The translations under genes were made by a program, and so were the position numbers. From Phoenix dactylifera (lineage: Eukaryota; Streptophyta; Magnoliopsida; Arecales; Arecaceae), in NCBI RefSeq assembly GCF_009389715.1, contig NC_052399.1, forward strand, positions 22,887,146-22,951,145: a stretch of DNA of 64,000 bases. The letters run 5' to 3'. The notes under the pieces were generated by a model. It did not search any database. It was not told the origin of the DNA and saw only the letters and a program-made list of their open reading frames with translations. Numbering within the stretch: position 1 is the first letter of the stretch; each line of letters begins with the position of its first letter. Shown piece by piece: positions 32,857 through 48,185 of the stretch.

Positions 32857-33807
32857 ATGATGTTGGGTGGGCAACACAAGAGAGTGTGGGTTATTCTACT
32901 ACTTAGCATTGCGCATATCATGAGCAAGGCAGCAGCAGCAGGAAGACCTTTTCCACATGAGGCTCAAGGTAATTTTTTCTTGGGTCTTCCATCTTGTCCT
33001 CTTGTTTCTTCGAGCAATGACTCGAAAATGTCACGCAGCTCTCTTGCACCATCCACCTTGCTTCGTTATATGAAACAATTCGCAGTGCTAATTCAAATGG
33101 GGCAACGAGAACATAACACACCAGCTGATGGAGAGTTGCAAATTTGATTTACTAAAGCTTTTTCTTCTTCTTTTTTTTTTTCGTAGACCTGTGTTTTTTC
33201 TGATTTAATCGTGCTTCTTCTCCAGTAGAACGCAGCAAGAATCTTTGGTTACTTCGTGTGCTAATACTTTCCTTGCCTGTCAATGTTCTTGAACCCTGCT
33301 AAAATCCTTCTGTTTGCTCGCGCAGGCCAAGTTGCAAGCCATTTCCGGGTGGAGTGGGAAGCCACAAAGGTCCCCCTCTCTCTCTCTCTCTCTCTCTCCC
33401 GTTTAGTCCCATATTAGCTTATGCATTTAGATAGATTTTAGTTATTTTTTTGGCTTTTTTTTTTGATGAGATGCTGATTGTGGCAGTGTGTGAGGTGCAA
33501 ACTATTTCTTTTAAGGGTAGAAGTAGAACTATCGTTATTGATTCGCTCTTATTTGTTAATGATTTGATTTATTTAGGGAGTACGTAAAGAAGAAGGGAGA
33601 GGTGAAGGCATGGTACGTGAAGATGGGCTCAAAGGGGCGAGCCCGCTGGGATCGAGGCCGCCGAGCTGCGAGCACAAGTGCGGGGGCTGCGAGCCGTGCG
33701 CGGCCATCCAGGTGCCGACCACCACGGACCATTTCAGGACTCAATTCACCAACTACGAGCCCGAGGGATGGAAGTGCAAGTGTGGCTCCTCCTTGTTTAA
33801 CCCCTAG
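32857..33807 (+). CDS. EPFL (epidermal patterning factor-like) secreted cysteine-rich peptide
   Basis: Three exons: 32857-32968, 33326-33369 and 33577-33807, giving 128 aa, in the family range. The N-terminus has a hydrophobic signal segment (VWVILLLSIAHIM). The mature region is at the C-terminus: GSRPPSCEHKCGGCEPC, then QVPTT, and NYEPEGWKCKCGSSLFNP. Six cysteines lie at 83, 87, 90, 93, 119 and 121, the core pattern of EPFL peptides, which fold with disulfides and signal through ERECTA-family receptor kinases and TMM to control stomatal patterning, growth or organ shape. The sequence looks nearest to the EPFL1-EPFL3 group, but this is by eye. Exon 2 is only 44 nt; both borders are GT-AG and keep frame. 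Two ATGs stand in tandem at the start; the first was chosen. Confidence 0.85.
33369..33400 (+). repeat. (CT)n microsatellite at the EPFL intron 2 donor
   Basis: About 13 CT units begin within a few bases of the 5' splice site of intron 2. Confidence 0.75.
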
Positions 33808-34810
33808 TTTTGACGTCCCACGATGCTTTGATATCACGATATGGCTGATGACCGTTCCGTGTACCAAATTCCAGATGCTGAAATCCTCCGATCGAACGAT
33901 GAAAGATCGTCTTATCATGTCAAGTTTCATGAACTAGATCTCAGCTCTGAAGGCCTAATTGCAACAATGAAAGGTAGCAGTTGACATCAGCGGTCGTCTC
34001 TTGACATATTTTTTCCTTTTGACTGGGTTGAGACATTTTTATATTGCTTCTTTAAAAGAAAGGTTTTGATATGGTCAAGAGGCCGTAAACAAAAAGGGCC
34101 CAGAAAAAACCGGGCCGCCCAACTGGAGCAGCAGAGGCCCAACATCCCATGTCAATGGAATGAGGACTAATCTATAGGGAAAATTCTCCCAAACTTAATT
34201 TCCATGAGAAGATTCAACCTTGATTATGTTGGTATTTACATAATATTTTTTTTTGAACTTAAAGAAAAACTTAAACTCTCCTTTTGTTATAGAAAAAGAA
34301 ATATTATTGCAATTGAATTGAATGCTGAATAATGGATGTGGTAAGCAACGGTCAAAATTTTGATTATTGTGGATTTATACATCAAAATATCGTGAATATT
34401 CTTGAAATAATTAATACCATGAACTGTCAAAGATCAACAATATAGTCCACCCAAGTGTGAACATGGTACAATTACGCGCCTGCATGTGGTGGACTCAAAG
34501 AAACTTGGGTCGTACTCAATCCTGCAAGCACTCTCACAAGTTCATGTTTGTTGACTTGTGGTCAAAATGGAAACTTGTTCCTAATTACTTATTACCCAGC
34601 CGGGCAAAGTCTAAACCGCGTTTGAGCGTGACCGGCTCTCACTCACTCTCTCTCTCTCTCTCGATTCACCAAACCAAACTTGTTGCAGAAGAAAGTGTTC
34701 GTCTTGGCTCGTGGCACGAGCACCGTTGCCGCGGTCCCAACTAACACCCATTCGTATCGCAGGAGTCCACCGAAAGCAGTCACAAAACCAATCCAATAAA
34801 GTTTTTTTTT
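33808..34810. other. EPFL 3' flank and intergenic DNA
   Basis: The first part should be the EPFL 3' UTR. No other gene is recognised; a short (CT)n lies at 34643-34662. Confidence 0.35.
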
Positions 34811-35004
34811 TCTTTCTTGACGTAATTTTATTAATAATAGAAGGTTAGAAGAAAGTTACATCTACGTGGAGGAACTTGTTCTCGTACTTATTCTCCAAAA
34901 GAATTAAACCATTCGAGAGCTACGTTTCTCTCGTTACATGTACACGTTCTCTCATACGACTCCCATGAAGAAAAACAACTTAAAAATATTTACGTCAAGA
35001 AAGA
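34811..35004. mobile_element. Small MITE-like element with 15-bp perfect terminal inverted repeats
   Basis: TCTTTCTTGACGTAA at 34811-34825 and its exact reverse complement at 34990-35004. The interior is 164 bp and non-coding. No clear target duplication was found, so the family is open. Confidence 0.55.
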
Positions 35005-37697
35005 CTGCTATCACAACTTGACTAACCAATGGCTACCAACAAGACAGAGACAAAACTGCATGCTATTTTCATAGTACGTACCACATGCGAACGTACGTAG
35101 CTCTCTCATATATCCATTGCATGAATAAAAGGGCATGACAAAAGAGAGTAGGTTTATTGCAAATTTGAAATCAAGTTCCCATTGCTCCAAGGTGATGTCT
35201 TTTGCTTGGTTGGTAGTTTGTACTACTATATATATACCGTGTCGACATGGTCATTTAGGTTTGATTTTTTTTTTAGCTGGCCCCTTTTTTTTTCAAGGAA
35301 TTCGGCAAGCTTCTTTGTCCTTGCCTTGGTGGCAGTATTTGACAACGAATCGAATAAATTATACAACGGAGATTTGTTTTCGGAGGGATAAGTTTCCAGT
35401 TAGCACAATTTCTAATTCATTGCAGCTACTTTTGAGGAGGGAAACGGCAATATATGCTGTGGTGTTTGGTACATGCAAATGCATGCATTATTGACTTATT
35501 CATAGCTGTGAGATTTCTCTAAGCTCATGAACACTTCAACATTTCATGTGAATTGCTTTTAGGTGTAGACTTTGAACCAGCCCCATGTTGAATCACTAGG
35601 GTGTTCCAAATGGGTAAGGTTAGCATTTCAGTTTGACATCTTAGAATTCTTTTGTAATGCAAACTGAGTCTTGTATAGGGCTTGCCAGATAGTTTTCTAA
35701 CCAGCTGAATGGATCAAATTATGAAAAACAAAAGGTTTATGTGCAACCAATTATTCACAACCTTAATTGAAACCCACTCTACTTTTCTGGAAAGTTGTGG
35801 GGAAAATAAAAATGGAACAAGAGCACCCTCCTATTACAAAATGGGGGGAGCTAAATTACTATGGGTTTGCTTATAACTGTTAATTGTATTAGCATTCAAA
35901 AGCATAATCATGTTTGTAATATAAATTTTAGGAGGAGTTAATGGAAAACTGGAAAGTCCAATATATGGTTGGATCTGAGCAACTCTTTTTTATCAAATGG
36001 AAAGATAAGGTTATTATCTAAAACTAATAATTATGGAGTAACGTGAAAATTACTATGCATTATTTACATATCCACTACTGAAGCCGCCCACATCAAGTGG
36101 TTAGTTATTAATACAAATTTATTATATTTGCATTATCTAATAATATTGTTACAATTTTTGAATCAATGTAGTGCTTTTCAAAAAAACATCTATGTGCGGC
36201 AAATAATAACATGAGAATACATGTGAAGATCAGATATGGTATATGAACAGCTAAGATCAAATACATTGATATTTAAAAGAGGCATAAATAAAGTATGCCC
36301 TGCAAAGTATCGATGCACCTATCAGATATGGTCATACGATGCTCGATTGAGATGATATTTAAAAAAAAAATGATTTTTTTTCGAGATCTACAACTTTGGG
36401 CCAACCTGCTAGGAGGTTGGATCGGGCCAAAATTCTATCATTTAGGCTCCAAAATGAATTGGTCAAATTAAAACTTTCCTCTTTAAGTAAAATTTTGACT
36501 GAGCTTAGCTCTCCATTCGAAAATAATTAGGCGGAGTGATAGAAGGCAGAGTCGATTTAGAAGTTGAGATCTACCTCCTTAAAAATTTTAACTTTTTCTA
36601 GAATATTTTTATTAATCATATTTATTTTAGGATATCTAGTACTATTCAAACTAGAAGCGAAAACCAACCCAAATTATAAAAGAGGGGACCTCACTAGTAT
36701 TATAAATAGTGAGATGTAAAGGATTAATTAAAAAAAAAGGAGACTTCAAGTCCGAAATTTTTCCAACTTCTTCTAGTTTTATTTTAAGATATTCAAGTAG
36801 AGCAAATTGAAGAAAATCTTCCTTCTTTCTGATCTGATCGCACATTCAACAAAATATGATATATATTTGCTATAGAGGGGTACAAATTAATATGTTCCTT
36901 TTAGTTAATACGTTATCTATGCTAGAATTCTTATCCAAAAAAAGCTATTTGCATTCATGTGGTATGTTTTATTATGTGTACAGACGGATATTATAGTTGA
37001 CACAATGTCGACACGATCCCTTTCTCCACAACTTTGATAATTAGTTATGTATATGTTTGGATCATCTAGCCTAGTCTGTTTCATGCGATCTTTAATTATT
37101 TTTTACAATGCTTCATGCCTCCTAATTCGGGGAGACGCCCACACATGAGCCTCGATAATATCCATGATACCTACGTGTTTATTGAACCTTATATGATTTG
37201 AATGGCTGCCAGGTTAATGCGTACCGTATAAGATGAAAAAGTCGCTTTAAGAGACCTTTTCTTTCCCTGTTCAATGGAGTGGTGATCTCATTCCGATGTC
37301 TCAAGTTCACAGAAGCAGGGAGCGAAGCTCAAGAATTTGTATGCTTCCAACCTGATCGACGAGAACAAAATCAAGCAATTATCAGGACATTCCCAAATCA
37401 CCCTCCCTTTTTCCAGAATTATCTAGAGGGTCCACCTCGTAGCCTTTTTCTTGCTCCACACCCTCACCTAAAGTTCTTCCTTGAATAAAATATTGATCTC
37501 TGTTCTCCCGCACCTTAAGCTGGTATATTCGAAAATCCTAGGAATAAGCTGACGTGGCATCTTGTTATTGGTCATAACACCGCAAAATGGATTGAAGTCT
37601 AAGTCAAACCAAGGCTGCTAGTTTACCTAATATCATATTATAATAAAGCATTATAACACCTATGCAGCATAGATGCTAGATTTTGCTCAAAATTTTG
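35005..37697. other. Gene-poor AT-rich DNA
   Basis: Scattered short frames, none recognisable. No repeat structure stands out. Confidence 0.35.
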
Positions 37698-38437
37698 AGG
37701 CGGCATTTGGTGGCCTACCTAGTATCATTAAGATGATCTTAGATCATTGATGATTTTTATTCTAAATAAAATAAATTGAAGATCACTGTTTTTGAATATA
37801 TTATATTTCAGTGATTAAATTTTCTTCATTGGGAATTCAATATCAGTGACCATATAATACCAAAACTACTTTCGATATATTCCATATATATATATATATA
37901 TATTAATCATATATAATATATCTATAATAAAATATTAATATATTTCATAAAAATATATTTATTATTATTATAGAATTAATATTTTTATTTATACTTATAA
38001 CACATTATTTCTTTAATACTAATATTTATTTTATAGGGAAAAAAAGTAAATAGAAGCAATATATTAAACAATTTCATCATATAAATATAAAGTATAATAA
38101 TATATTTTTGTTATAATTTATATATATTAAAATATAATATTATGTATATTATTGATGTGATTTATTAATGGTATATTGATATATCTTTTTTTTTTTGTTA
38201 AACTGAAGGTTATTTTTATCCACAAAGTTCAACTCTACATCACTGCTTCAGGATGATCTTGAATTCCTGACCTCAGGAATGAGTATTCCATCGCCGGGCT
38301 GAATAGTGATTTGAAAAATGAAGGTAATTTAGGATCCTACGAAGGATCATTGTAGTACAACCAAATACAGTAATCTGATGACATATGCCTATATCATCCT
38401 TGATTTTGGGATGCACATCCCATACCAAAAGCCCTCC
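37698..38437 (-). mobile_element. Long AT-rich MITE-like element, copy B
   Basis: It is the inverse of 28395-29225 over several hundred bases. The left edge (GGCATTTGGTGGCC) and right edge (ACCAAAAGCC) suggest terminal inverted repeats. The boundaries are approximate. Confidence 0.45.
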
Positions 38438-41512
<3,075 letters not shown>

Positions 41513-41520
41513 TATATATA
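41513..41520 (+). promoter_or_regulatory. TATA box of the IQM gene
   Basis: TATATATA, with a likely 5' UTR exon from about 41545 to 41632 (donor AG|GTACG) spliced to an acceptor near 42694 (TTTGGCAG). This would place a 1.06-kb intron in the leader, a common feature of well-expressed plant genes. Inference from splice signals only. Confidence 0.45.
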
Positions 41521-42874
41521 GGAAGGGTCTGCCGCCTGGCGGAGCATCCTGTTTCCTTCATCTTTGGTGCGCTTCTTTGATAACGCTCTCTCTTCCTCCC
41601 CGATTGCTAGGTTTCTCTTTTGGGAGTGCCAGGTACGAAGAAAGGAACTCTTTTTCCTCCAAAAGATCCGATTTTTGTCCCTTTTTCATCCAAAAGATTG
41701 GCTTTTTGTGGCTTTCTGTTTTGTTTCCTTGGGTTCTTTCGTTGATATCACTCGTTCTGGAGTTCTTGTTTCGGTTATGTTTGGTGGTTGCCTCTTCTCT
41801 TGCTGTTTGTAGGTTAATGATTTTGGTTGTGGATGTTAGATATGTTCCCATTTTTGTTTTCCTCTGTGGTGTTTGGTTTTGAAACGATTATATCTGGCAC
41901 CATTGATCTCCGAGTCCTTGATATGGAAAATTCAAACTTACGATCTTTGAAAATGTCCATAGTTTGGGTAAAAATTTGGTTATCTCGATTGCTTTAGAAT
42001 GGATTGCGGTGAAAAGATTCATGATTTTATGGGTTGGATGAGAAGTGGTCTTTGTTTTAGAATTAATCATAGATTCCATCAAACCAAATCCATATCTGCT
42101 TATGAACTAAATGTTTCAGATGTTCTAATTACTCTTCGAGAAAGAAATGCTGTATGTGTTTATCAATGCCTATTACGACCGTTATCTGCCACCTAATGTC
42201 TTCTATAGAAAAAGGTTGAGATCAGTATTGTTTGAGATGTAAAAAATACCGATGCTGATTAGGTTCAATTCCATGCTGTATGTCCATGAATGCCTTATAA
42301 AAACAGCAATCCAGCCATAACATAGGATCACCATCTCGGTGGTTGATGCCAGGTTTATAGAGCTGTGTCTCTAATAGGTACTATCGTCAGCTAATATGGA
42401 ATGCTTCTCGATGATGTTTAATTGTTGCTGAACTTGCATGATATGAATTGGGAGTTTATAAATTAATGGGGATTACTGTCATGATAATCATCTACTTAAT
42501 TCTGCTTGACTGTTTCTTATCTTATTTTTTGGTCTGTTGCCTGAAAACTTCAAACTTCTTTACAGAATTTTGTTACTCTCTGGGGAGAGGATTAAGCTGT
42601 TCTTTTGAAAACTCATATACACTCGAGGCATTAATTTAAATTTATGTTGGAGTTATTAAAACTTGGTGATTTGACATGATGGCTATATTTGGCAGGATAT
42701 ATCTTTTGATTTCAATTCAAGAATCTAAGAGCAGGGGTCACTTCTATTGGTATATCTCTCTCGTTGCTTTCTTGGGCATGAGTTGAGGTCGTGAGGAGCA
42801 AGTTTGTGGGTTTGACAAGAGAATCAGAAGATATTTTGGTGAGATCTTTTATCATTGTTGAGAAGGATATCAAG

Positions 42875-45825
42875 ATGACTTTGAGATCAGTCGGTTTCAA
42901 GAGAAGTTATTCAGGAACCAAGACGACCTGTAATGGTTCCAGTAAACCAGTCTTAAAAGGGTCGTTAAGCTTTAAAAATTGGGAATATAAGAAAATTAAG
43001 CTGGAAATCACTGCTACTTCCGAGGTTCAGGGCTCTGAAAATTGTAAGATGGAACCTAGTTCTATGAAGAGCACAGGGGTTGGTAAAGTTGCTGGACTGA
43101 ACCCACCCATGTCCTCGCCGAGGCCTAAGTGTGAGCTTGATGCCGCAGCTGTTAAGCTTCAAAAAGTGTATAAGAGTTACCGAACTCGAAGAAATCTGGC
43201 AGATTGTGCGGTTGTTGTTGAGGAATTATGGTTAGTCTCTGGATTTCTGTTTCCTGATTACAAGTATGATACAGATTTATCATCAAATACCAAATTATCA
43301 ACAATTCTTTGGTCTTATTTCAACTGCAGGTGGAAGGCATTGGATTTTGCATCCCTCAAGCACAGCTCAATTTCTTTTTTCAATGTAGAAAAACCGGAGA
43401 CAGCTGTTTCACGCTGGGCAAGGGCACGAACAAGAGCAGCCAAGGTAATATTAACAGGTTAAAATTTTGATAACTCTGAATGAGTTACAATGAGCTTGAC
43501 AGATGTTTAAAGTTTGTAGTTTCGTAATTGCTCAACTGTTGATTTTCTTCTTTTGTGCAGGTTGGCAAGGGTTTGTCCAAAAACAGTAAGGCTCGGAAGC
43601 TGGCATTGCAACACTGGCTTGAAGCAGTATGTCATCTTCTCTATTGTAATGAATTTGCATGTTATTTCTGTCAAAATATCAAGTCCCCAACCACCATCAT
43701 AGCATGCAGAACCTCCCAACTATTACTTCTATGTATGCATAGGATAGAGGATTTATCTTTATAGATGCATTAAGACATAAACCAAATGCGAGAAAAGGAA
43801 AATAGTGGAACATGGAGGATCTTCTCTCACTAGATCAAATAGATAGTATAGATAAGATGCTGTAAATTGTAGGACTACATTGTGAGATATACCTGATGGT
43901 TAATCATCTGTCCTCATTATTTTTTCTCTATCATGGTGTACAGATTGATCCACGCCATAGATATGGGCATAATCTACATTTCTACTATGTTGTCTGGTTT
44001 AAGAGTGAGAGTACACAGCCATTCTTCTACTGGTAAGTGTATCTCATTTGCACCTGCTTTCTCTTGTTGTTATTGTTGTAGTTGTAGTAGTAGTAGTTGT
44101 TTCGAAATCAGGGAATCTTACATATGCAACAATGTTCTTTGTGGGTGAAAATGAAGGTTGGATGTTGGTGAAGGCAAGGAAGTGAATCTTGAGAAGTGCC
44201 CAAGAAATAAACTTCAACAGCAATGCATCAAATACCTTGGACCGGTATAATCCTTAATTCTTAACCAGTTGAAAATTTAAATTAGGACCTCAACTATTCA
44301 GAAATTAAGCTCTGTGCATTTTAGTTCAATATATTATATGCTATCGAAATGTTGACTCATTCATATCTTCTTATTTCTCTTGCAGAAGGAGAGGGAGGCG
44401 TATGAAACCATTGTCGAGGACGGCAAGTTCGTCTATAAGCAAAGCGGAGTGCTTGTGAACACTGTTGGAGGTTCTAAGTGGATATTTGTTCTCAGCACGT
44501 CAAGGGCCTTATATGTGGGACAGGTGAATATCCTAACCCAAGTTCTAAAGTTCTATCTTATAAAGCAACCATGCTTCATGCTGATTGTATGCAAGTTGCA
44601 CGTATGTGCGTGCTTGCATGTCTGGCTTGGACAAGTGCCTCATTTCTTGTATCCTGTTAATTATGTATTTGATCATAACAGGAGCGCAGGTTAAAAGCCT
44701 TTTGTTATATTGCATCATGTTTCAATTTATCACATCTCTTATTTTTTGTTTTTTCTCATGAGCAGAAGAAGAAAGGCTCATTTCAACACTCAAGTTTTCT
44801 GGCTGGAGGAGCTACAACAGCTGCTGGGAGATTGGTTGTGACAGAGGGGATCTTGAAGGTACAATATATCTAATATTCTCTAAGACGAAACTATTGCTAA
44901 TTCAACAAAATGTTTTACTTTCCTTGATAAGTACGATGCCATTACAAATATTTAGCATACTTCTCATGGCGAAAGACGCTTTTGCCTCTTTTTTTCTTTC
45001 TGTTTTTAACGAATTACATGTATATTTTTCAGGCTATATGGCCATACAGTGGTCATTACCTCCCAACTGAAGAGAACTTTAAGGAGTTCATCAACTTTCT
45101 TCAAGAAAACAATGTAGACCTCACTGATGTCAAGGTATAATTGTCAGTCTTCTTCTACTGCTGACTCATATACGATACTAGAATCTGGCAGCAGCATGCA
45201 TTAGTCTAACCACAAAAATAGCTGGTAGGACTCACCAATAAGCATAAAAGAACTTCTCTAGATGTACAGATGTCATAACTAATAGAGGGCAATTTCCTCT
45301 TCCTCGCTGAGATACAAAGTGTACTGATGTACATTTAATGTTCTTCAGAGATACTCAATTGATGAAGATGATGGATATCTGTCATCCGAGAAGCCCAACG
45401 ATGTGCCATCAACGGAGGTGGCAAAGATGCCCGAGGTGGCGGAGCTTCCTACGACATCTGAGGAAGGAGACTTGAGCGACGCTGAGGAGGAAGAGCCTCC
45501 TACTGAGCCTCCAAAGGCAGAGTTCAAGGGCAACAGCCGGCAGAAACCAACGATGATTGAATTGAGCAAGAGCTTGTCATGCAAATGGACAACCGGCGCC
45601 GGGCCTCGCATTGGGTGTGTCCGAGAATACCCCTCAGATCTCCAGTTCAAGGCACTTGAGCAAGTTAATCTTTCGCCAAGGATCACCCCTTCGCCAGTGG
45701 GAAACAAGAGTCCCATCCCTTCTCCACGCCCCAGCCCCGGGATGAGGCTTTCCCCCAGGCTTGCAAACGTGGGCCTTTCTTCCCCCACCATCTCTCTTAC
45801 TCTTCCTGAGTCCAGAAGGAGATGA
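42875..45825 (+). CDS. IQM-family calmodulin-binding protein
   Basis: Nine coding exons: 42875-43230, 43330-43444, 43561-43626, 43944-44032, 44157-44244, 44386-44523, 44766-44858, 45033-45134 and 45349-45825. All keep frame and give 507 aa. An IQ motif is at about 91-107 ([16 protein letters not shown]), the expected Ca2+-independent calmodulin site. The family core follows: [69 protein letters not shown] and [20 protein letters not shown]. The C-terminus is acidic, then serine/proline-rich ([13 protein letters not shown]). IQM proteins take part in calmodulin signalling in stomata, growth and defence; the precise member cannot be told. The first ATG of the frame was used. The exon 5 acceptor (AATGAAG|G) is weak but required by the protein. 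An IQD gene follows in tandem 2.4 kb downstream. Confidence 0.9.
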
Positions 45826-47009
45826 AGGCATTCCTCATGCCAATCCACTGAGACATTGTAGCTGACAGAGCTTCTAACAGAACATCGGTGCGCATGACAA
45901 ACCGGTGAGGAAAATAAGGAGCAAGTTTGCTGCATCCAGCCTGCCAATAGTCGCATTTTCACCAATTCTTTTTGACATTGTTTGTATATATTTTTATTTG
46001 ATCTGATTCATGTTTCTTTTTTTCTTTTCTTTCTTGATCTGAAGCCTTCCATGAAATAATGTAACTTCTGTAAGTAGCTCATTCTTTTTTCTAGATGAGG
46101 ACATACATGTAACACGGAGAAATTCTTTGGAGAGAAAATATAGTTCAGTCTTCTTATCTTCCAATTTTTGTTTTTCGTTTTTCTGCTAATATTGCACAGG
46201 AGGCAGTTTACTCATCCCTTTTTTTCCCCCAGAATTAAAATTCCTATTGCTTCCTTGTAAACTGAAAAAATTGAACCTAAACTTGAGAAGCATCCATAGA
46301 ATATACTGGGGTGTGTTGAAACAAATAGTTTGGAACAGAAAGTTAAAGTGGTATAAATAATTCATTATTTTGGAGGTTCTATACAACATTACTGTTTCCA
46401 TCTCCCTGTTTATAGGAATATACGAATTGTTTAAGCTTACTCTAACACCTAATTTGATAAATCACATACGTATGCTTTCAAAAGCATCTACGTGCCTTTG
46501 TTCTTATCTTTAATAAAATGGGTGGCCTAGCCTCCTTTTCCTGGGGAAAAAAAAACTGCAGACACTGAAGAAGGACCGCTGACAAAAAATGGCAGTTCAT
46601 ATCCAAAACGAGTCGCAAAGATAATCTTGTGCGAAAAAAATCAAATTAAAGTTTGTTGTACTAGTCAATATCGAGACGGCAAATTCTGCTTCTGACCTAA
46701 TGATTCATCCATCCATCCAATGCCTATTCAAACAGGCTATTATTTGGATTTCATATTGTTTTGCTCCATGCTATTTGGAAAATGTAAGAGAAATATTCAA
46801 ATGCTGCATCCAGCTGGTTGTTTGACCGGATGACCCTTCCTACTTGGAATTCAGTTCAGCTGCTCAAGTCTTCGTTTGATTCCGAGATCAAGATAACAGA
46901 AACCTCGATCATTCCTACCTTTGGAAAAACCAAAAAAGTGCCCAGAAACCTTGATCATTCCTACCCTTGGAAAGCAAAAAAGTCTCTACCAAAAGAAAAA
47001 GTCAAAAAT
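45826..47009. other. IQM 3' flank and intergenic DNA
   Basis: The first 250 bp should be 3' UTR (GTAACTTCTG near 46062, AT-rich beyond). No gene is recognised. Confidence 0.35.
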
Positions 47010-47340
47010 ACCACCTAGTGGTAAGGAAGCTTGGACTCTATCCGAATTGTCCGAGTTCGAAATATACGGACGTTGATTAAATCAGGAGACCGCATGCCTC
47101 ACACTCGGATGGCTCTGTGTGGATATGCTTTCCTTCCATCAGTATTGAGGTGGCGCTGGGTGACGTACTCACACGTGGATGGTCCAGTAAAATTTTTTAC
47201 AGGTTGGAGAGGGCATGCGGAAACTTGCGACCCGTATCAAATATTTTCTGGTAGAAGGGAGGACCAGTGGGGACTGCTATACGGTAACGTGGGTGGGATT
47301 CTGCCCCTCCCCCTCCCCCTTCAATTTTTTTACCAAAAAA
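47010..47340 (+). mobile_element. SINE copy 1 (tRNA-related)
   Basis: About 330 bp flanked by the direct repeat AAAAAGTCAAAAAT (46996-47009 and 47341 onward). The head has an A-box-like word (TAGTGGTAAGG) and a B-box-like word (GAGTTCGAAAT at 47053-47063), as expected for RNA polymerase III promoters of tRNA-derived SINEs. The tail is pyrimidine-rich then A-rich. It is related to 59653-59993. Confidence 0.75.
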
Positions 47341-47352
47341 AAAAAGTCAAAA

Positions 47353-47976
47353 ATTATGATGCGTCCACAAAACATTACACCATAACATGTTTATCATGCT
47401 AGAAGTATGTGGGTTAGGCATGGTCGCAGCCATCAACAGGGCCGTGATTGCACGATGATCGCTAGGCTGCCGCTCGTTACCCCTGACCTGTGGTTAATTA
47501 AAAAAAGCTAAAATCAAAGACTGCAGTCTTTTGACCCTTTTTACCATCTCTGACAGTGAAAGCCGTGCCAGGCACGGTAACAATTAAAACAGGCAGGTAG
47601 AAAACCGGAAACTGGGAATCAAACCGGGTTTTTGTGTGCCGGTTGTATACTTGTATGTTTGGCGCGAAAGAATGATTTATCTCTTTCGCCACGCGAACCG
47701 TTGGATCATGTTCCGCACAGATTTTCAAACACTATAAATGATTTCCTTCATCATCTGCGCAGATCTCGATGTGATTATTGTACGACCAACGGTTGATTCG
47801 GGCGAAGAAAGGTGAATGCTTCTTTCGCGCTTGCACTTGCGGATTTCTTGTCGCGTTGCCATCCCGACCAAAAATTATGAAATGGACAAGGTCCAGTGGA
47901 CCAGACCAATAATGACTCGCCACGTTAGCAGTCTTGTGTTTAAACTAGAGATGACAATTCATCCCGTTATCCACCG
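47353..47976. other. Intergenic DNA upstream of the IQD gene
   Basis: No gene is recognised; it presumably includes the distal IQD promoter. Confidence 0.35.
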
Positions 47977-47984
47977 TATATATA
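47977..47984 (+). promoter_or_regulatory. TATA box of the IQD gene
   Basis: TATATATA about 205 bp before the start codon, giving a leader of roughly 170 nt. Confidence 0.5.
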
Positions 47985-48185
47985 CCTCGGGATTTGGACT
48001 GGGCTACTGAATCTGGTCCATGTCATAATTTCCGTCCTCTCCTCCCCCCTCTCGGGCTCAAATTTCAAATTCCAAACGGCTACAAACTCCGAGGCCAGAC
48101 CTTGGCTTACTCTCTCTCTGCTGCTAGTAGGCATTCCGAAGGCTACAAGCCAAGATTTTTCTACGGAAGGAGAAGGATCCAAGAG

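Noticed and set aside
45345-45965. 206-codon - strand frame
   Set aside because: Antisense of the last IQM exon, which is supported by protein family and splicing.
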